Assembly: GCA_021604365.1 (NCBI GenBank)
Contig: BQIZ01000006.1
Span: 1-52,603, forward strand
DNA: 52,603 bases
Reading direction: 5' to 3'
Source of the DNA: Nitrospirales bacterium
GTDB lineage: Bacteria > Nitrospirota > Nitrospiria > Nitrospirales > UBA8639
Under the pieces are notes generated by a model, which had not been told where the DNA came from, searched no databases, and saw only the letters and a program-made list of their open reading frames with translations. Positions 25,805 to 35,505 of this stretch are shown piece by piece. The translations under genes were made by a program, and so were the position numbers. Within the stretch, counting starts at the first letter, position 1, and every line of letters starts with the position of its first letter.

Positions 25805-25868
25805 TGCTCAATGGTATTTGTATTTATTTTAATTAGGTGTTTGGGGTTTTCAAATCCATGAGTGAGAC

Positions 25869-26363
25869 ATGATGCCACAGTATTGGTTGTTCAAATCAGA
25901 GCCGAAAACATTCTCCATTGATGATCTTGTTAAATCTCCGCGGCAGACCACATGTTGGGAGGGCGTACGTAATTACCAGGCTAGAAATTTCCTGAAATCC
26001 ATGAATGTTGGGGATTTAGGATTTTTTTACCATAGCAATACGGACCCTCCAGCTATCGTCGGAATCATTGAAGTGGTTAAGGCCGCCTACCCAGACTCAT
26101 TTGCATTCGATTCAAAAAGCCGATATTTCGATCCGCGCAGTACCCTGGAATCACCCCGTTGGTTTCTTGTGGATGTGCGGTTCGTGAAAAAGTTTCCTCA
26201 GGCCTTGTCTTTGGGGCAGTTGCGAGCCATTAAGGGACTAGGGAACATGGAACTTCTTCGTAAAGGTTCCCGGCTCTCGGTTCAACCAGTGCGTCCGGAT
26301 GAATGGCAGCGAGTGTTGGATTTTGTTCGGAAAAAGACTGACCCTTTGCCCATCAAAAGGTAG
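25869..26363 (+). CDS. EVE-domain protein
   Basis: A 164-residue protein consisting of one EVE domain (PUA-like fold; ThyN1 relatives). It begins QYWLFKSEPKTFSIDDL and continues CWEGVRNYQARNFLKSM, GDLGFFYHSN and PRWFLVDVRFVKKFPQALSLGQLR. EVE domains bind modified nucleobases in DNA or RNA, and family members occur both in housekeeping contexts and with modification-dependent restriction. No restriction partner is adjacent here, so a housekeeping role is more likely. ATG 25869 and 25872 are both usable. Confidence 0.9.
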   Translation: MMPQYWLFKSEPKTFSIDDLVKSPRQTTCWEGVRNYQARNFLKSMNVGDLGFFYHSNTDPPAIVGIIEVVKAAYPDSFAFDSKSRYFDPRSTLESPRWFLVDVRFVKKFPQALSLGQLRAIKGLGNMELLRKGSRLSVQPVRPDEWQRVLDFVRKKTDPLPIKR

Positions 26364-26403
26364 CTGCTCAGCGTTTTCGCAAGGTTTTTTGTGAATTCTT
26401 CCT

Positions 26404-26703
26404 CTATTTTCCTGGTTTTGGTGAATGATTCGCTGTGGGAAATACCTGTAAAAATGGGTGAATAGTGACTTCCTGAAAAACACCAAAAAGAGTATAGGGG
26501 TCATTCTTAGCAAACGCTTGGACTTCTTCGAGTGATTCTGACTCAACTACGATTAGGCTTCCCATTTTATCGGTCAGAGGACCAGCCAAAATAATTTTGC
26601 CTTGTTGTGCCCATGCTTCAAGCCGTTTGAGGTGGGCGTCTCGATAAATTTGGCGTTTTTGGGCCCCCTCGGGACCATCTTTTCCTAGAATCACGAATTT
26701 CAT
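26404..26703 (-). CDS. YciI-like protein
   Basis: A 99-residue ferredoxin-like-fold protein of the YciI family: MKFVILGKDGPEG, RDAHLKRLEAWAQQGKIILAGPL, SLIVVESESLEEVQAFAKNDPYTLFGVFQEVTIHPF. The conserved His of the RxAHL segment and Asp of NDPY are the putative active-site residues. Biological roles of small YciI proteins are mostly unknown. It converges with the EVE-domain gene, 40 bases apart. Confidence 0.85.
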   Translation of the reverse strand: MKFVILGKDGPEGAQKRQIYRDAHLKRLEAWAQQGKIILAGPLTDKMGSLIVVESESLEEVQAFAKNDPYTLFGVFQEVTIHPFLQVFPTANHSPKPGK

Positions 26704-26875
26704 TCTTTTTCCTCGTTCCTTTACCGAAGCCGCATGAATTGCCTCCCCTCTACAAGGGCCATGAGGTTTTCATGATTTTCAGAAGGCAATCGTATGGTTT
26801 TTTCGTCGGAAGAAGATCTGGTTGTCTGAAAAATGAATTTGAAACGAATAGGCGAATGCGGGGCAGGTCTATGGT

Positions 26876-27292
26876 CTATGGATTTTGGTCTTCAATGGGT
26901 TGTCTGTTTCCATATCCGCTGTCGATGTCGTGCCACCAGCGAACCTGTTCTTCTCCGGATTTCCAACATAAAAATACCAGGCGGTCATTTAGGAGAAAGG
27001 GGAAATCACATAATCCAATTTCGACATCTTTGATCACTACCCCAAGTTCTTGAATGGCATGCAGGCTGCCATTGATGTCTTGTAACCCTTTGATATATTG
27101 GACACCCACGATAGTTCCTCCGCCCAATGAGGCTTTTGCGCTGGCTTTTTTGACTTCTTCCCTGGTGTCCACAAGTATTTGTCGACCCGCTTTAATATTG
27201 CCCCAAAATTGTTCCAGCTCGGGGATTAATCCATTGGCTTCAGAGAGGGTGAAAATCCGTTCACTGGAAAAGGGAAAACCTGAATCAGACAT
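26876..27292 (-). CDS. DUF2203-family protein
   Basis: A 138-residue cytoplasmic protein matching DUF2203: RIFTLSEANGLIPELEQFW at the N-terminus, then LHAIQELGVVIKDVEIGLCDFP, VFLCWKSGEEQVRWWHDIDSGYGNRQPI. The pattern VKD-GL-DFP...LCWK-GE...WH is the family signature. The function is unknown. The track extends ten codons further; ATG 27292 has GGAAGGG about 9 bases upstream and is preferred. Confidence 0.82.
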   Translation of the reverse strand: MSDSGFPFSSERIFTLSEANGLIPELEQFWGNIKAGRQILVDTREEVKKASAKASLGGGTIVGVQYIKGLQDINGSLHAIQELGVVIKDVEIGLCDFPFLLNDRLVFLCWKSGEEQVRWWHDIDSGYGNRQPIEDQNP

Positions 27293-27322
27293 GGGAGAGG
27301 ACCCTTCCTTGTTGACTTTCAA

Positions 27323-27799
27323 TTACCATCATGATGGTTTACCATATTGGGAAGAAGGGTGCCAACCGTGAGAGAATAGGGTGACCTTTCCATAAGTGGT
27401 CCGGGTGAAAGTTTGAGTTTCTTGTCGCAACTTCCGAAAGGAGCCTATTGACAAGACATTCAAGAGTGAGATAAATAATTACTTAAGACCTGCCCAATTG
27501 ATAGCAAAATTCATTTCCGCCAATTAACTTCTCGGACTTCACGTAATATTTCAAATCGTAGATAGGACAACACGGGTGGTTTTGACAAGTGTGGTTCTTC
27601 AGTTTCTCTAAACATTCTTCCTAAACACACAACAGCGGTCTAAATCTTTTATTTTAATTAAGTCTGGAGTGGTTCCTTTTTCGGGGATCGCCAAAATTTG
27701 CAGCGCACAACCATGAAGAGAATGTTCGTATTCTTTCCACCCCTCGTAACAGGCTAAGCCCACGAGAAAACCCTTCCGGCCAATGAATGGAGTAACCTA
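27323..27799. other. Long leader/intergenic region upstream of rho
   Basis: These 477 bases hold no gene. Two TTGACA boxes occur, at 27448-27453 and 27582-27587. A long untranslated leader is in keeping with rho genes elsewhere, which are autoregulated through their leaders. I see no intrinsic terminator or known riboswitch in it. Confidence 0.5.
27448..27475 (+). promoter_or_regulatory. Candidate rho promoter
   Basis: A consensus TTGACA (27448-27453) is followed after 16 bases by GATAAA (27470-27475), which has 4 of 6 matches to TATAAT. A transcript from here would carry a leader of about 320 bases. A second TTGACA at 27582 has no good partner. It was identified by eye. Confidence 0.4.
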
Positions 27800-29050
27800 A
27801 TGTATCTTGCCGAATTGAAGCAAAAGTCCATTGGAGAATTAAATGAAATCGCGCGCGACTTAAAAATAGATGGTGCGCCAAATTTGCGTAAGCAAGAGTT
27901 GATTTTCTCTATTCTTCAGGGGCAAAGCGACAAGAACGGAGTCATATTCGGGGAGGGAGTCCTTGAGACTCTGTCCGATGGATTTGGATTTCTCAGAGCT
28001 CCGGATTCCAACTACCTGCCAGGACCCGATGATATTTATATTTCCCCTTCTCAAATTCGACGATTTAATTTGCGAACGGGTGATATTGTCTCCGGGCAGA
28101 TTCGTCCGCCGAAGGACGGAGAGCGGTATTTTGCGCTCCTGAAAGTCGAAAAAATTAATTATGATGAGCCTGAGGTGCAGCGGGATAAAATTTTGTTCGA
28201 TAATCTCACTCCGCTCTATCCTGAAGAACGGATTAACCTGGAATTTGATCCTGAAGAGTATTGCACCAGAGTGATGGAGCTCACGACGCCAATTGGCAAA
28301 GGACAACGAGGATTAATCGTGGCGGCTCCCCGGACGGGAAAGACCATGCTCCTTCAGGCTGTGGCGCGTTCCATTATTGCGAATCATCCGGAAATTGTTT
28401 TGATTGTTCTCCTGATTGATGAACGACCTGAGGAAGTCACTGATTGGCAGCGCCAGGTCAAGGCCGCCGAAGTGATTAGCTCTACATTTGATGAGCCACC
28501 CCAGCGCCATGCTCAAGTGGCAGAAATTGTCATGGAAAAAGCCAAGAGGTTGGTTGAACATAAACGGGATGTGGTCATTCTATTAGATAGTGTGACTCGA
28601 TTGGCACGTGCCTACAATACGATTTCTCCTCCCAGTGGAAAGGTGTTATCGGGTGGTTTGGATTCCAATGCTCTTCAACGGCCTAAACGGTTTTTTGGTG
28701 CCGCCAGAAATATCGAATTTGGTGGAAGTTTGACGATTCTGGCCACAGCATTGGTTGATACCGGAAGTCGAATGGACGATGTCATTTTTGAAGAGTTTAA
28801 GGGCACGGGCAATATGGAAGTGCATTTAGATCGTCGTTTGGCAGATAAACGGCTCTTCCCTGCCATCGATATCAGTCAATCCGGTACGAGGAAGGAAGAG
28901 TTACTGGTGGATCGCGACCGCCTGAACAAAATGTGGATTCTTAGAAAGGTATTAAGTCCTCTCGGGACCATGGAGGCGATGGAGTTTCTCATGGACAAAA
29001 TTGGGGGAACCAAGAGCAATAATGAGTTCTTGCAATCTATGAATCGATAA
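27800..29050 (+). CDS. rho: Transcription termination factor Rho
   Basis: A 416-residue hexameric RNA-dependent helicase that ends transcription at rut-containing RNAs. The Rho N-terminal helical domain ([19 protein letters not shown]) is followed by the cold-shock-like RNA-binding domain ([34 protein letters not shown]). The ATPase core follows with Walker [12 protein letters not shown] (175-185), Walker [18 protein letters not shown], and the secondary RNA-binding Q and R loops ([32 protein letters not shown]). The length and motifs are standard. It is followed by a small terminator and rpmE. Confidence 0.98.
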   Translation: MYLAELKQKSIGELNEIARDLKIDGAPNLRKQELIFSILQGQSDKNGVIFGEGVLETLSDGFGFLRAPDSNYLPGPDDIYISPSQIRRFNLRTGDIVSGQIRPPKDGERYFALLKVEKINYDEPEVQRDKILFDNLTPLYPEERINLEFDPEEYCTRVMELTTPIGKGQRGLIVAAPRTGKTMLLQAVARSIIANHPEIVLIVLLIDERPEEVTDWQRQVKAAEVISSTFDEPPQRHAQVAEIVMEKAKRLVEHKRDVVILLDSVTRLARAYNTISPPSGKVLSGGLDSNALQRPKRFFGAARNIEFGGSLTILATALVDTGSRMDDVIFEEFKGTGNMEVHLDRRLADKRLFPAIDISQSGTRKEELLVDRDRLNKMWILRKVLSPLGTMEAMEFLMDKIGGTKSNNEFLQSMNR

Positions 29051-29062
29051 TTCACAATAGGG

Positions 29063-29082
29063 GCCTCGTGTTGAGGCTTTTT
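29063..29082 (+). terminator. Small intrinsic terminator between rho and rpmE
   Basis: The hairpin GCCTC-gtgtt-GAGGC is followed by TTTTT, 12 bases after the rho stop. The stem is only 5-6 base pairs, so it may end transcription partially. Confidence 0.5.
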
Positions 29083-29126
29083 AAGATTGAGACTTTGAAT
29101 CGAGGGATGGCGTTGAAGGAGGTAGT

Positions 29127-29348
29127 ATGAAAAAGGGCATTCATCCGGCTTATGAATTTGCAAATGTGAGTTGTGCATGTGGTATGACCTATCAAACTCG
29201 GACGACCGTGGGAGACTTGAAGGTCGATATCTGTTCCAGTTGTCATCCGTTTTTCACGGGCACCCAAAAAATTGTGGATGCTGAAGGACGGGTAGAACGT
29301 TTCAATAAAAAATACGCCAAATTGACGAAGCCCAAAGCCAAAGCATAA
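29127..29348 (+). CDS. rpmE: Ribosomal protein bL31, zinc-binding form
   Basis: A 73-residue bL31 of the large ribosomal subunit. All four zinc-ligand cysteines are present: CAC at 16-18 and CSSC at 37-40, i.e. the C+ form repressed by Zur-regulated paralogues elsewhere. Typical start [11 protein letters not shown] and [21 protein letters not shown] are clear, and GAAGGAGG precedes the start. The order rho-rpmE-prfA-prmC is a widely conserved cluster. Confidence 0.97.
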   Translation: MKKGIHPAYEFANVSCACGMTYQTRTTVGDLKVDICSSCHPFFTGTQKIVDAEGRVERFNKKYAKLTKPKAKA

Positions 29349-29618
29349 AGCCTTTTTCCTCTCTTCTCCATTGTCCTGCCTTTACAGTCCTTGAGGGGAT
29401 AACGTCCGTGCAGGGTGTTGAAGGAGCCCTGTCTGCCGTGATTTCCCCATCTGCGGTCGACAAGACGGGGTATTTCAGCATGGGTGCACCAAAATGCTGA
29501 CAAGGTTTCCTCGATTTAGTCCCACCTTTGCTAGGAAAATGTTCGCATGCGGATGGTGGTCACGGTTGTTCAGGAAAGAGACCTGTTGAGTAATTTGATT
29601 TCCTGTTAAGCTACGTAT

Positions 29619-30698
29619 ATGTCAGCAGTTACTAAAGCAGAGTTGAAAGAGGGCGGATTATTTAGCAAATGGGAGGCCATCGCGAATAAGTATGACACCC
29701 TAGCCGATCAGTTATCGGATCCGGCTATCCTGTCTCAATCGACCCTTCTGGTTGCGCTCAATAAAGAGCGGGCGGAGCTTGAGCCCATTGCGCAGTTGTT
29801 TGGTGAGTACCGACGGGTTGTCGAGGAGATTGCTCAGGCTCGGCTGATGACGGAAGATCTGCAATTGGATCCCGACATGCGCCGTTTGGCGGGCGAAGAA
29901 TTGCAGAGTCTGGAAAGTCAACGCGAAGCCATGGAGGCCCAGGTCATTGAATTACTTTGCCCGGCGGATGAAGGGGATAATAAAAATTCGTTCATTGAAA
30001 TTCGCGCTGGAACTGGGGGAAGTGAGGCGGCACTTTTTGCCGGCGATCTTCTTCGTATGTACACGAAGTTTGCCGAAGCAAAGGGGTTACGAGTTGAATT
30101 GATGGAATTTCAGGAAACGGGTCTTGGAGGGATCAAAGAGGCGGTTTTGCTGGTTGAAGGCAAGGGAGCCTTTGGGAATTTTAAGTATGAAAGTGGGGTG
30201 CATCGAGTGCAGCGGGTTCCCACGACAGAGGCGAATGGACGAATTCATACGTCCACGGCCACGGTCGCGGTGATGCCAGAGGTTGAAGAAGTGGAAGTGC
30301 ACATTGATCCGAAGGATTTACGGATTGACACCTATTGTTCATCAGGGGCTGGTGGACAAAGTGTCAATACGACCTATTCCGCGATCCGGATCACTCATAT
30401 CCCGACAGGAGTGGTGGTAACTTGTCAGGACGAGCGATCACAGCTAAAAAATCGTACAAAGGCCATGAGAACCCTTCGGACACGAATTGGCGATGCCGAG
30501 CGCGAAAAACAGGAAGCCTCTATTGCGGAACAACGCCGTTCCCAAGTCGGGACAGGGGAACGGAGTGAGAAAATCCGCACGTATAATTTTCCACAAAATC
30601 GCGTGACCGACCATCGAATTGGGCTGACGTTGCACAAATTGGATCGGGTGATGGAAGGCGATCTTGATGGGTTAATCGCGGGCCTCAAAGCCCAATGA
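29619..30698 (+). CDS. prfA: Peptide chain release factor 1
   Basis: A 359-residue class I release factor that recognises UAA and UAG and triggers peptide release. The catalytic SSGAGGQSVN (GGQ 245-247) is present. The codon-recognition tripeptide in RVPTTEANGRIH is of the PxT (RF1) type rather than the SPF of RF2. The C-terminal RTYNFPQNRVTDHRIG is standard. The GGQ glutamine is the expected substrate of the PrmC encoded next. It begins a long plus-strand operon reaching dnaG. Confidence 0.97.
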   Translation: MSAVTKAELKEGGLFSKWEAIANKYDTLADQLSDPAILSQSTLLVALNKERAELEPIAQLFGEYRRVVEEIAQARLMTEDLQLDPDMRRLAGEELQSLESQREAMEAQVIELLCPADEGDNKNSFIEIRAGTGGSEAALFAGDLLRMYTKFAEAKGLRVELMEFQETGLGGIKEAVLLVEGKGAFGNFKYESGVHRVQRVPTTEANGRIHTSTATVAVMPEVEEVEVHIDPKDLRIDTYCSSGAGGQSVNTTYSAIRITHIPTGVVVTCQDERSQLKNRTKAMRTLRTRIGDAEREKQEASIAEQRRSQVGTGERSEKIRTYNFPQNRVTDHRIGLTLHKLDRVMEGDLDGLIAGLKAQ

Positions 30699-30765
30699 TG
30701 CCTTTCGTGTAACCCCAATCCCTCTCCTTCACCTGTTCAACGCATGTGCGCTTTTTGAGGCTCAG

Positions 30766-31644
30766 ATGCCCCCCTTCACTTCCTACTCACAGTTATATCG
30801 TGGTGCGGTTGAGACGCTGACTCAAGCGGGGATTGCCAATGCCCGCCATGAAGCCCTGTGGATTCTTGAGGATGCCCTTGGTATTACGCGACTGCAACTG
30901 CATGCGAATCCAGGCACTCCCGTAGATGCGGATGTCTGTCAGCGGGCTGTTGCCTTGTTTCAGCGCCGTGCGTTACATGAGCCACTTCAATATGTATTGG
31001 GAACTCAAGATTTTTGTGGGTTGGATTTTCTCGTCCAACCTGGGGTGCTCATTCCAAGACCGGAGACAGAATTGCTGGTGGAGGAGGCTCTTGGGCTTCT
31101 GGGGGGTGACGCGCGGCCGGTGATACTTGATGTCGGGACGGGCTCTGGATGTTTAGCGATCAGTCTGGCGATCAACCTTCCTGGCGCAATGATTATCGCA
31201 TCAGACAGGTCAGTCACGGCGCTGCATCTTGCGCAGGTAAATGCCGTGCGCCATGGGGTTTCGCAACGAATCCTGTGGGTGGCCGGTGACCTCCTTTCCC
31301 ACTTGTTATCCAGAAATTTAGCAGGTAAAGTGACCGCCATTATTGCTAACCTGCCGTATATCTCCCATGCGGAATGGGAACTCCTTTCTCCGGATGTCAA
31401 AGATTTTGAACCACGGCTGGCGTTGGATGGAGGGCCGGATGGACTCGATGTGTATAGGCGGTTATTGCATGAATCGCCGGGACTTGTCTCCTCAAAGGGT
31501 TTTATCCTCATGGAAGTGGGAGTCGGCCAAGCTGACCTTCTGTGCCGGGATCCTTCACTCACGAATGCGTTTAAGACGGTAAATGTCCGGCCGGATTCCC
31601 AAGGCATTCCACGAGTGGTGTGCGTGCAACAGCGTTTTGTGTAG
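30766..31644 (+). CDS. prmC: Release factor glutamine methyltransferase
   Basis: A 292-residue N5-glutamine methyltransferase that modifies the GGQ motif of release factors. The N-terminal helical domain (ARHEALWILEDALGI) is followed by QYVLGTQDFCGLDFLVQPGVLIPRPETELLVE, abbreviated, and SAM motif I VILDVGTGSGCLAISLA. The catalytic NPPY-type motif reads ANLPYIS, a tolerated NxPY variant. It is 67 bases downstream of its substrate gene prfA. Confidence 0.95.
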   Translation: MPPFTSYSQLYRGAVETLTQAGIANARHEALWILEDALGITRLQLHANPGTPVDADVCQRAVALFQRRALHEPLQYVLGTQDFCGLDFLVQPGVLIPRPETELLVEEALGLLGGDARPVILDVGTGSGCLAISLAINLPGAMIIASDRSVTALHLAQVNAVRHGVSQRILWVAGDLLSHLLSRNLAGKVTAIIANLPYISHAEWELLSPDVKDFEPRLALDGGPDGLDVYRRLLHESPGLVSSKGFILMEVGVGQADLLCRDPSLTNAFKTVNVRPDSQGIPRVVCVQQRFV

Positions 31645-31660
31645 AAACGGAATATTGTAA

Positions 31661-32920
31661 ATGGATCAAATTCGAATCACGGGAGGATTGCCATTAAAGG
31701 GGTCCGTCGAAATCGGCGGAGCCAAGAATGCCGCCTTGCCAATTTTGGCAGCGACGTTATTAGGGGGTGGGGAATGCGTGATCGACAATGTTCCACGCGT
31801 TCGTGATGTGATGACGATGGGGAAATTACTGGCCTTGTTGGGAGTGACGGTTGAAGAGGAAGGCCCCAGAATCAGACTGGATGCGGCTCAGGTGCAATCG
31901 ATTGAAGCGCCGTATGATTTGGTCAAAACGATGCGAGCCTCTATTTTAGCCCTTGGCCCTTTACTCGCGCGGCTGGGAGAAGCCAAGGTTTCTCTGCCGG
32001 GCGGATGTGCGATCGGCACCAGACCGGTCAATCTTCACCTCCAAGGATTGGAGATGATGGGGGCTGAAATTCAAGTGGAGCATGGATATATACATGCGAA
32101 AGCCGGTCGTCTCAAAGGGGCAAGGATTGACCTGGATTTCCCAACTGTCACGGGCACGGAAAACCTGATCATGGCGGCTTGTCTGGCGGAAGGGACCACG
32201 AGTTTGCATAATGTCGCGCGGGAACCGGAAATCACGGATCTCTGTGCATTCCTTACCAAGCGGGGCGCCAAAATTCATGGGATGGGCACGGACACCATTA
32301 CGATTGAAGGGGTAAAAGAACTTCATGGGGCAGGGCATTGGGTGATCCCCGATCGAGTTGAAGCCGGCACCTATTTGATGGCCGGAGCCATTACCGGTGG
32401 TGATGTGATGGTGAAGGGGTGTCTGACGGATCACTTAGGCAGCGTCCTGAAAAAAATACAGGAAATGGGTGCTGAATTAACCGAATGCCATGACGGCGTA
32501 CGAATCTGCCGTTCCGGTCCGCTCAAAGCGGTGGAGATTAAAACTCTCCCCTATCCGGGCTTCCCGACCGATCTCCAGGCCCAAATGATGGCGTTGATGT
32601 CGGTGGCAGAGGGAGTGAGTGTGATTTCTGAAACAATTTTTGAAGGGCGGTTTCTGCATGTTCCGGAACTTCACCGGATGGGAGCGTCAATTGAAATTGA
32701 TGGGCCACATGCCGTGGTGAAAGGTGTGCCGTTGCTCACCGGTGCTCCCGTCATGGCCTCGGATTTGCGCGCCAGCGCAGGATTGGTGTTGGCTGGATTA
32801 GCCGCTGATGGCGAAACGACTGTGTCACGAGTCTATCATTTAGACCGTGGCTATGAGCGGTTGGAAGAAAAATTTCAAGCCCTGGGCGCGAAGATTGATC
32901 GGGTTCGCGAGGTGGCATGA
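31661..32920 (+). CDS. murA: UDP-N-acetylglucosamine 1-carboxyvinyltransferase
   Basis: A 419-residue enzyme catalysing the first committed step of peptidoglycan synthesis, transfer of enolpyruvate from PEP to UDP-GlcNAc. It has the start ITGGLPLKGSVEIGGAKNAALPILAATLL (abbreviated), the catalytic loop SLPGGCAIGTRPVNLHL containing the fosfomycin-target cysteine, and the end DLRASAGLVLAGLAADGET...YHLDRGYERLEEK. Cysteine at the reactive position predicts fosfomycin sensitivity of the enzyme itself. The stop overlaps the hisG start by four bases (ATGA), so murA is coupled to the his genes. Confidence 0.98.
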   Translation: MDQIRITGGLPLKGSVEIGGAKNAALPILAATLLGGGECVIDNVPRVRDVMTMGKLLALLGVTVEEEGPRIRLDAAQVQSIEAPYDLVKTMRASILALGPLLARLGEAKVSLPGGCAIGTRPVNLHLQGLEMMGAEIQVEHGYIHAKAGRLKGARIDLDFPTVTGTENLIMAACLAEGTTSLHNVAREPEITDLCAFLTKRGAKIHGMGTDTITIEGVKELHGAGHWVIPDRVEAGTYLMAGAITGGDVMVKGCLTDHLGSVLKKIQEMGAELTECHDGVRICRSGPLKAVEIKTLPYPGFPTDLQAQMMALMSVAEGVSVISETIFEGRFLHVPELHRMGASIEIDGPHAVVKGVPLLTGAPVMASDLRASAGLVLAGLAADGETTVSRVYHLDRGYERLEEKFQALGAKIDRVREVA

Positions 32921-33579
32921 GTGACGTGATTACCATTGCCCTTTCCAAGGGTAAACTTCTTGATCCGACTCTTGAATTGTTCCGGCAGGCAGGCTATACG
33001 GGATATCATGTGCGAGCGGATGATCGTCGATTAATTTTGGAATTCTCTGAGCACGGGCACCGGGTCTTAATTGTTCGCCCCAGCGATGTGCCGACTTATG
33101 TTGAATATGGCGCCGCCGATTTAGGAGTGGTTGGGAAAGATGTCTTGTTGGAGCAGAGCCCGGATGTCTATGAACCGGTTGACTTGAACTTGGGTGTCTG
33201 TCGGCTGGTGGTCGCCAGGCCGAACGGGCCACAGCTTGGGCAACGGATGTCTTCCAAGCTTCGGGTGGCCACCAAATATCCCACGATCACCGAACGTTAT
33301 TTTAACCAACAAGGTTTGCCTGTGGAATTGATTAAGCTCTATGGGTCGATCGAGTTGGCCCCATTGGTCGGGCTGGCCGATCGGATTGTCGACCTTGTGG
33401 AGACCGGAAGCACATTGAAAGCCAATAATCTGGTAGAGGAAGAAGTCATCGCCTGGTCATCCGCCCGATTGATTGTGAACCGGGCGAGCTTGAAAATGAA
33501 ACATGCCGTGATTACAGAACTGATTGCTCGGGTGAAGAAAATTCTTTCCCGTTCTCGCTCCAAAAAGGTCCACGTATGA
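32917..33579 (+). CDS. hisG: ATP phosphoribosyltransferase catalytic subunit, short form
   Basis: A 220-residue HisG catalysing the first step of histidine synthesis, ATP plus PRPP to phosphoribosyl-ATP. Characteristic segments are ITIALSKGKLLDPTLELF, VEYGAADLGVVGKD, LRVATKYP and ADRIVDLVETGSTLKANNL. It lacks the C-terminal regulatory domain of the roughly 300-residue long form, so by family knowledge it should need the HisZ subunit, which is not encoded in this window. It overlaps murA and hisD by four bases at each end. Confidence 0.96.
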   Translation: MSDVITIALSKGKLLDPTLELFRQAGYTGYHVRADDRRLILEFSEHGHRVLIVRPSDVPTYVEYGAADLGVVGKDVLLEQSPDVYEPVDLNLGVCRLVVARPNGPQLGQRMSSKLRVATKYPTITERYFNQQGLPVELIKLYGSIELAPLVGLADRIVDLVETGSTLKANNLVEEEVIAWSSARLIVNRASLKMKHAVITELIARVKKILSRSRSKKVHV

Positions 33580-34859
33580 AAATTGTTTCCCACAAGGACC
33601 AAGGGTTTTCGCAGGCGGTGAATCGCGTATGCCAGCGGGCAGCTCAACAAAATACCAAAGTTGAAAAAGTCGTCAGGACAATTTTGGAGGCTGTTCGGCA
33701 AGAGGGCGATCAGGCCCTCCAGCGATTGACCTGGAAATTCGATCACGTCCGAATCAGTCCTGACGGTCTTCGTGTGACGCCGAAAGACATCGAACGTGCG
33801 TATGCCGAGCTTCCGTCTTCAGATATTAAAGCGTTGAAATATGCGGCCAATCGTATTCGGACCTTTCACCGTCGACAACGAAGGACATCCTGGGTTTATC
33901 GTAAAGAGGGAATTCAATTAGGGCAACGAATCACGCCGTTAGATGCCGTCGGTGTGTATGTTCCAGGCGGAAAAGCACTGTATCCATCATCGGTGCTGAT
34001 GAATGCCATTCCGGCGAAAGTGGCTGGTGTGAAGCGAGTCGTCATGTGTACGCCGACCCCGACCGGCATCATCCATCCTGCCTTGTTGGTGGCGGCGGAT
34101 GTCGCTGGAGTGGATGAAATCTATCGGGTCGGTGGAGCCCAAGCCATTGGGGCCTTGGCCTTTGGTACCTCGACAATCCGGCCCGTGGATAAAATTGTGG
34201 GTCCAGGGAATTTGTATGTGGCCACGGCAAAACGTCTGGTCTATGGCCAAGTCGACATTGATATGATTGCGGGGCCGAGTGAGTTGCTGGTCATTGCCGA
34301 TTCCGCCAGTAACCCGCTTCATGTGGCGGCCGATCTTCTTTGTGAGGCCGAGCATGATGAGGAAGCCTGTGTCTATCTGGTGACGACTTCTCTGACGCTG
34401 GCCAGACGGGTTGTGGCGGAAGTGACCAGGCAACTCGCACAGTTGGGACGCCAGGCGATTGCGACCCGATCAATTCAAAACCATGCCTTGGTTTTTATTG
34501 TGCGAACATTCGATGATGCCTTTGAATTAGCCAACCGGATTGCGCCTGAGCATTTATCATTAAATGTGGATCGAGCGGGAGACTATGTGTCCCGTATTCG
34601 TCATGCGGGTGCCATTTTTGTTGGGCGCTATACCCCTCCCGCGGTGGCGGATTATGTGGCAGGGCCCAATCATGTGTTACCAACCGGGGGCAGTGCCAGA
34701 TTTTTTTCCTGTTTGGGTGTGGATGAGTACATGAAAACCAGTAACGTGGTGACCTATTCGCAAGCCGCGTTGCGCAAAGCCAATGCTTCAGTGATGCGGC
34801 TGTCTAAGCTGGAAGGCCTGGATGCACATGGGCAATCAATGGAGAGTCGATGGACATGA
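33576..34859 (+). CDS. hisD: Histidinol dehydrogenase
   Basis: A 427-residue NAD- and zinc-dependent enzyme making histidine from histidinol in two oxidations. It has the [28 protein letters not shown] region (abbreviated), [45 protein letters not shown] and the C-terminal [18 protein letters not shown]. Zinc and catalytic His/Glu residues in the AEHD and APEHLSL segments look intact. It sits between hisG and hisB with overlapping ends. Confidence 0.97.
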   Translation: MKIVSHKDQGFSQAVNRVCQRAAQQNTKVEKVVRTILEAVRQEGDQALQRLTWKFDHVRISPDGLRVTPKDIERAYAELPSSDIKALKYAANRIRTFHRRQRRTSWVYRKEGIQLGQRITPLDAVGVYVPGGKALYPSSVLMNAIPAKVAGVKRVVMCTPTPTGIIHPALLVAADVAGVDEIYRVGGAQAIGALAFGTSTIRPVDKIVGPGNLYVATAKRLVYGQVDIDMIAGPSELLVIADSASNPLHVAADLLCEAEHDEEACVYLVTTSLTLARRVVAEVTRQLAQLGRQAIATRSIQNHALVFIVRTFDDAFELANRIAPEHLSLNVDRAGDYVSRIRHAGAIFVGRYTPPAVADYVAGPNHVLPTGGSARFFSCLGVDEYMKTSNVVTYSQAALRKANASVMRLSKLEGLDAHGQSMESRWT

Positions 34860-35458
34860 ACCAACATCTTGTTCCCAGAACGGCTTCTCAGGAACGAAAC
34901 ACCGCAGAAACGGCCATTCGAGTCCAATGGGGCCTCGACGGGAGTGGCAATAATCAGATTAAGACCTCAATCCCATTTTTAGATCACATGTTGAATTTAT
35001 TCGGTAAACATGGATTTTTTGATCTGACGGTGGAAGCAAAAGGGGATATCGAGATTGATGACCACCACACGATTGAAGATGTGGGCATTGTCATGGGGCA
35101 AGTCCTCACCAAGGCTCTTGGCACGAAGGAGGGTATTTCGAGGTTCGGGTGGGCAGCGGTGCCGTTGGATGAAACGTTGGCTCAGGTGACGGTGGATCTG
35201 AGTGGCCGGCCGTACCTTGTGTACAATGTGGCGCTTCCTACGAGGTATATTAAGACGTTTGATTTGGGGCTGTTTGAAGATTTTTTCCAGGCTTTTGTGA
35301 GTCAGGGAGGGTTGAATCTTCATGTGAATGTGCCTTACGGAAGAAACCCTCATCACATTATGGAGGCAATTTTTAAAGCCTTTGCCAAAGCCCTGGACCA
35401 GGCCGTAAAACGAGAAGTGCGGCTTCAGGGAGTCCTCTCCACTAAAGGATCGTTATAA
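34850..35458 (+). CDS. hisB: Imidazoleglycerol-phosphate dehydratase
   Basis: A 202-residue monofunctional IGP dehydratase producing imidazole acetol phosphate. Both manganese-site motifs are clear: [24 protein letters not shown] and, in the second repeat, [20 protein letters not shown]. The histidinol-phosphatase half of the E. coli HisB is absent, so that step must be done elsewhere. ATG 34850 and 34856 are both possible; the latter forms an ATGA overlap with the hisD stop and has GGAGAG about 9 bases upstream. Confidence 0.97.
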   Translation: MDMNQHLVPRTASQERNTAETAIRVQWGLDGSGNNQIKTSIPFLDHMLNLFGKHGFFDLTVEAKGDIEIDDHHTIEDVGIVMGQVLTKALGTKEGISRFGWAAVPLDETLAQVTVDLSGRPYLVYNVALPTRYIKTFDLGLFEDFFQAFVSQGGLNLHVNVPYGRNPHHIMEAIFKAFAKALDQAVKREVRLQGVLSTKGSL

Positions 35459-35505
35459 AAAATGGCGATAATGAGGGGATCGGCAGAGAAGGACGCGACC
35501 GAAAG

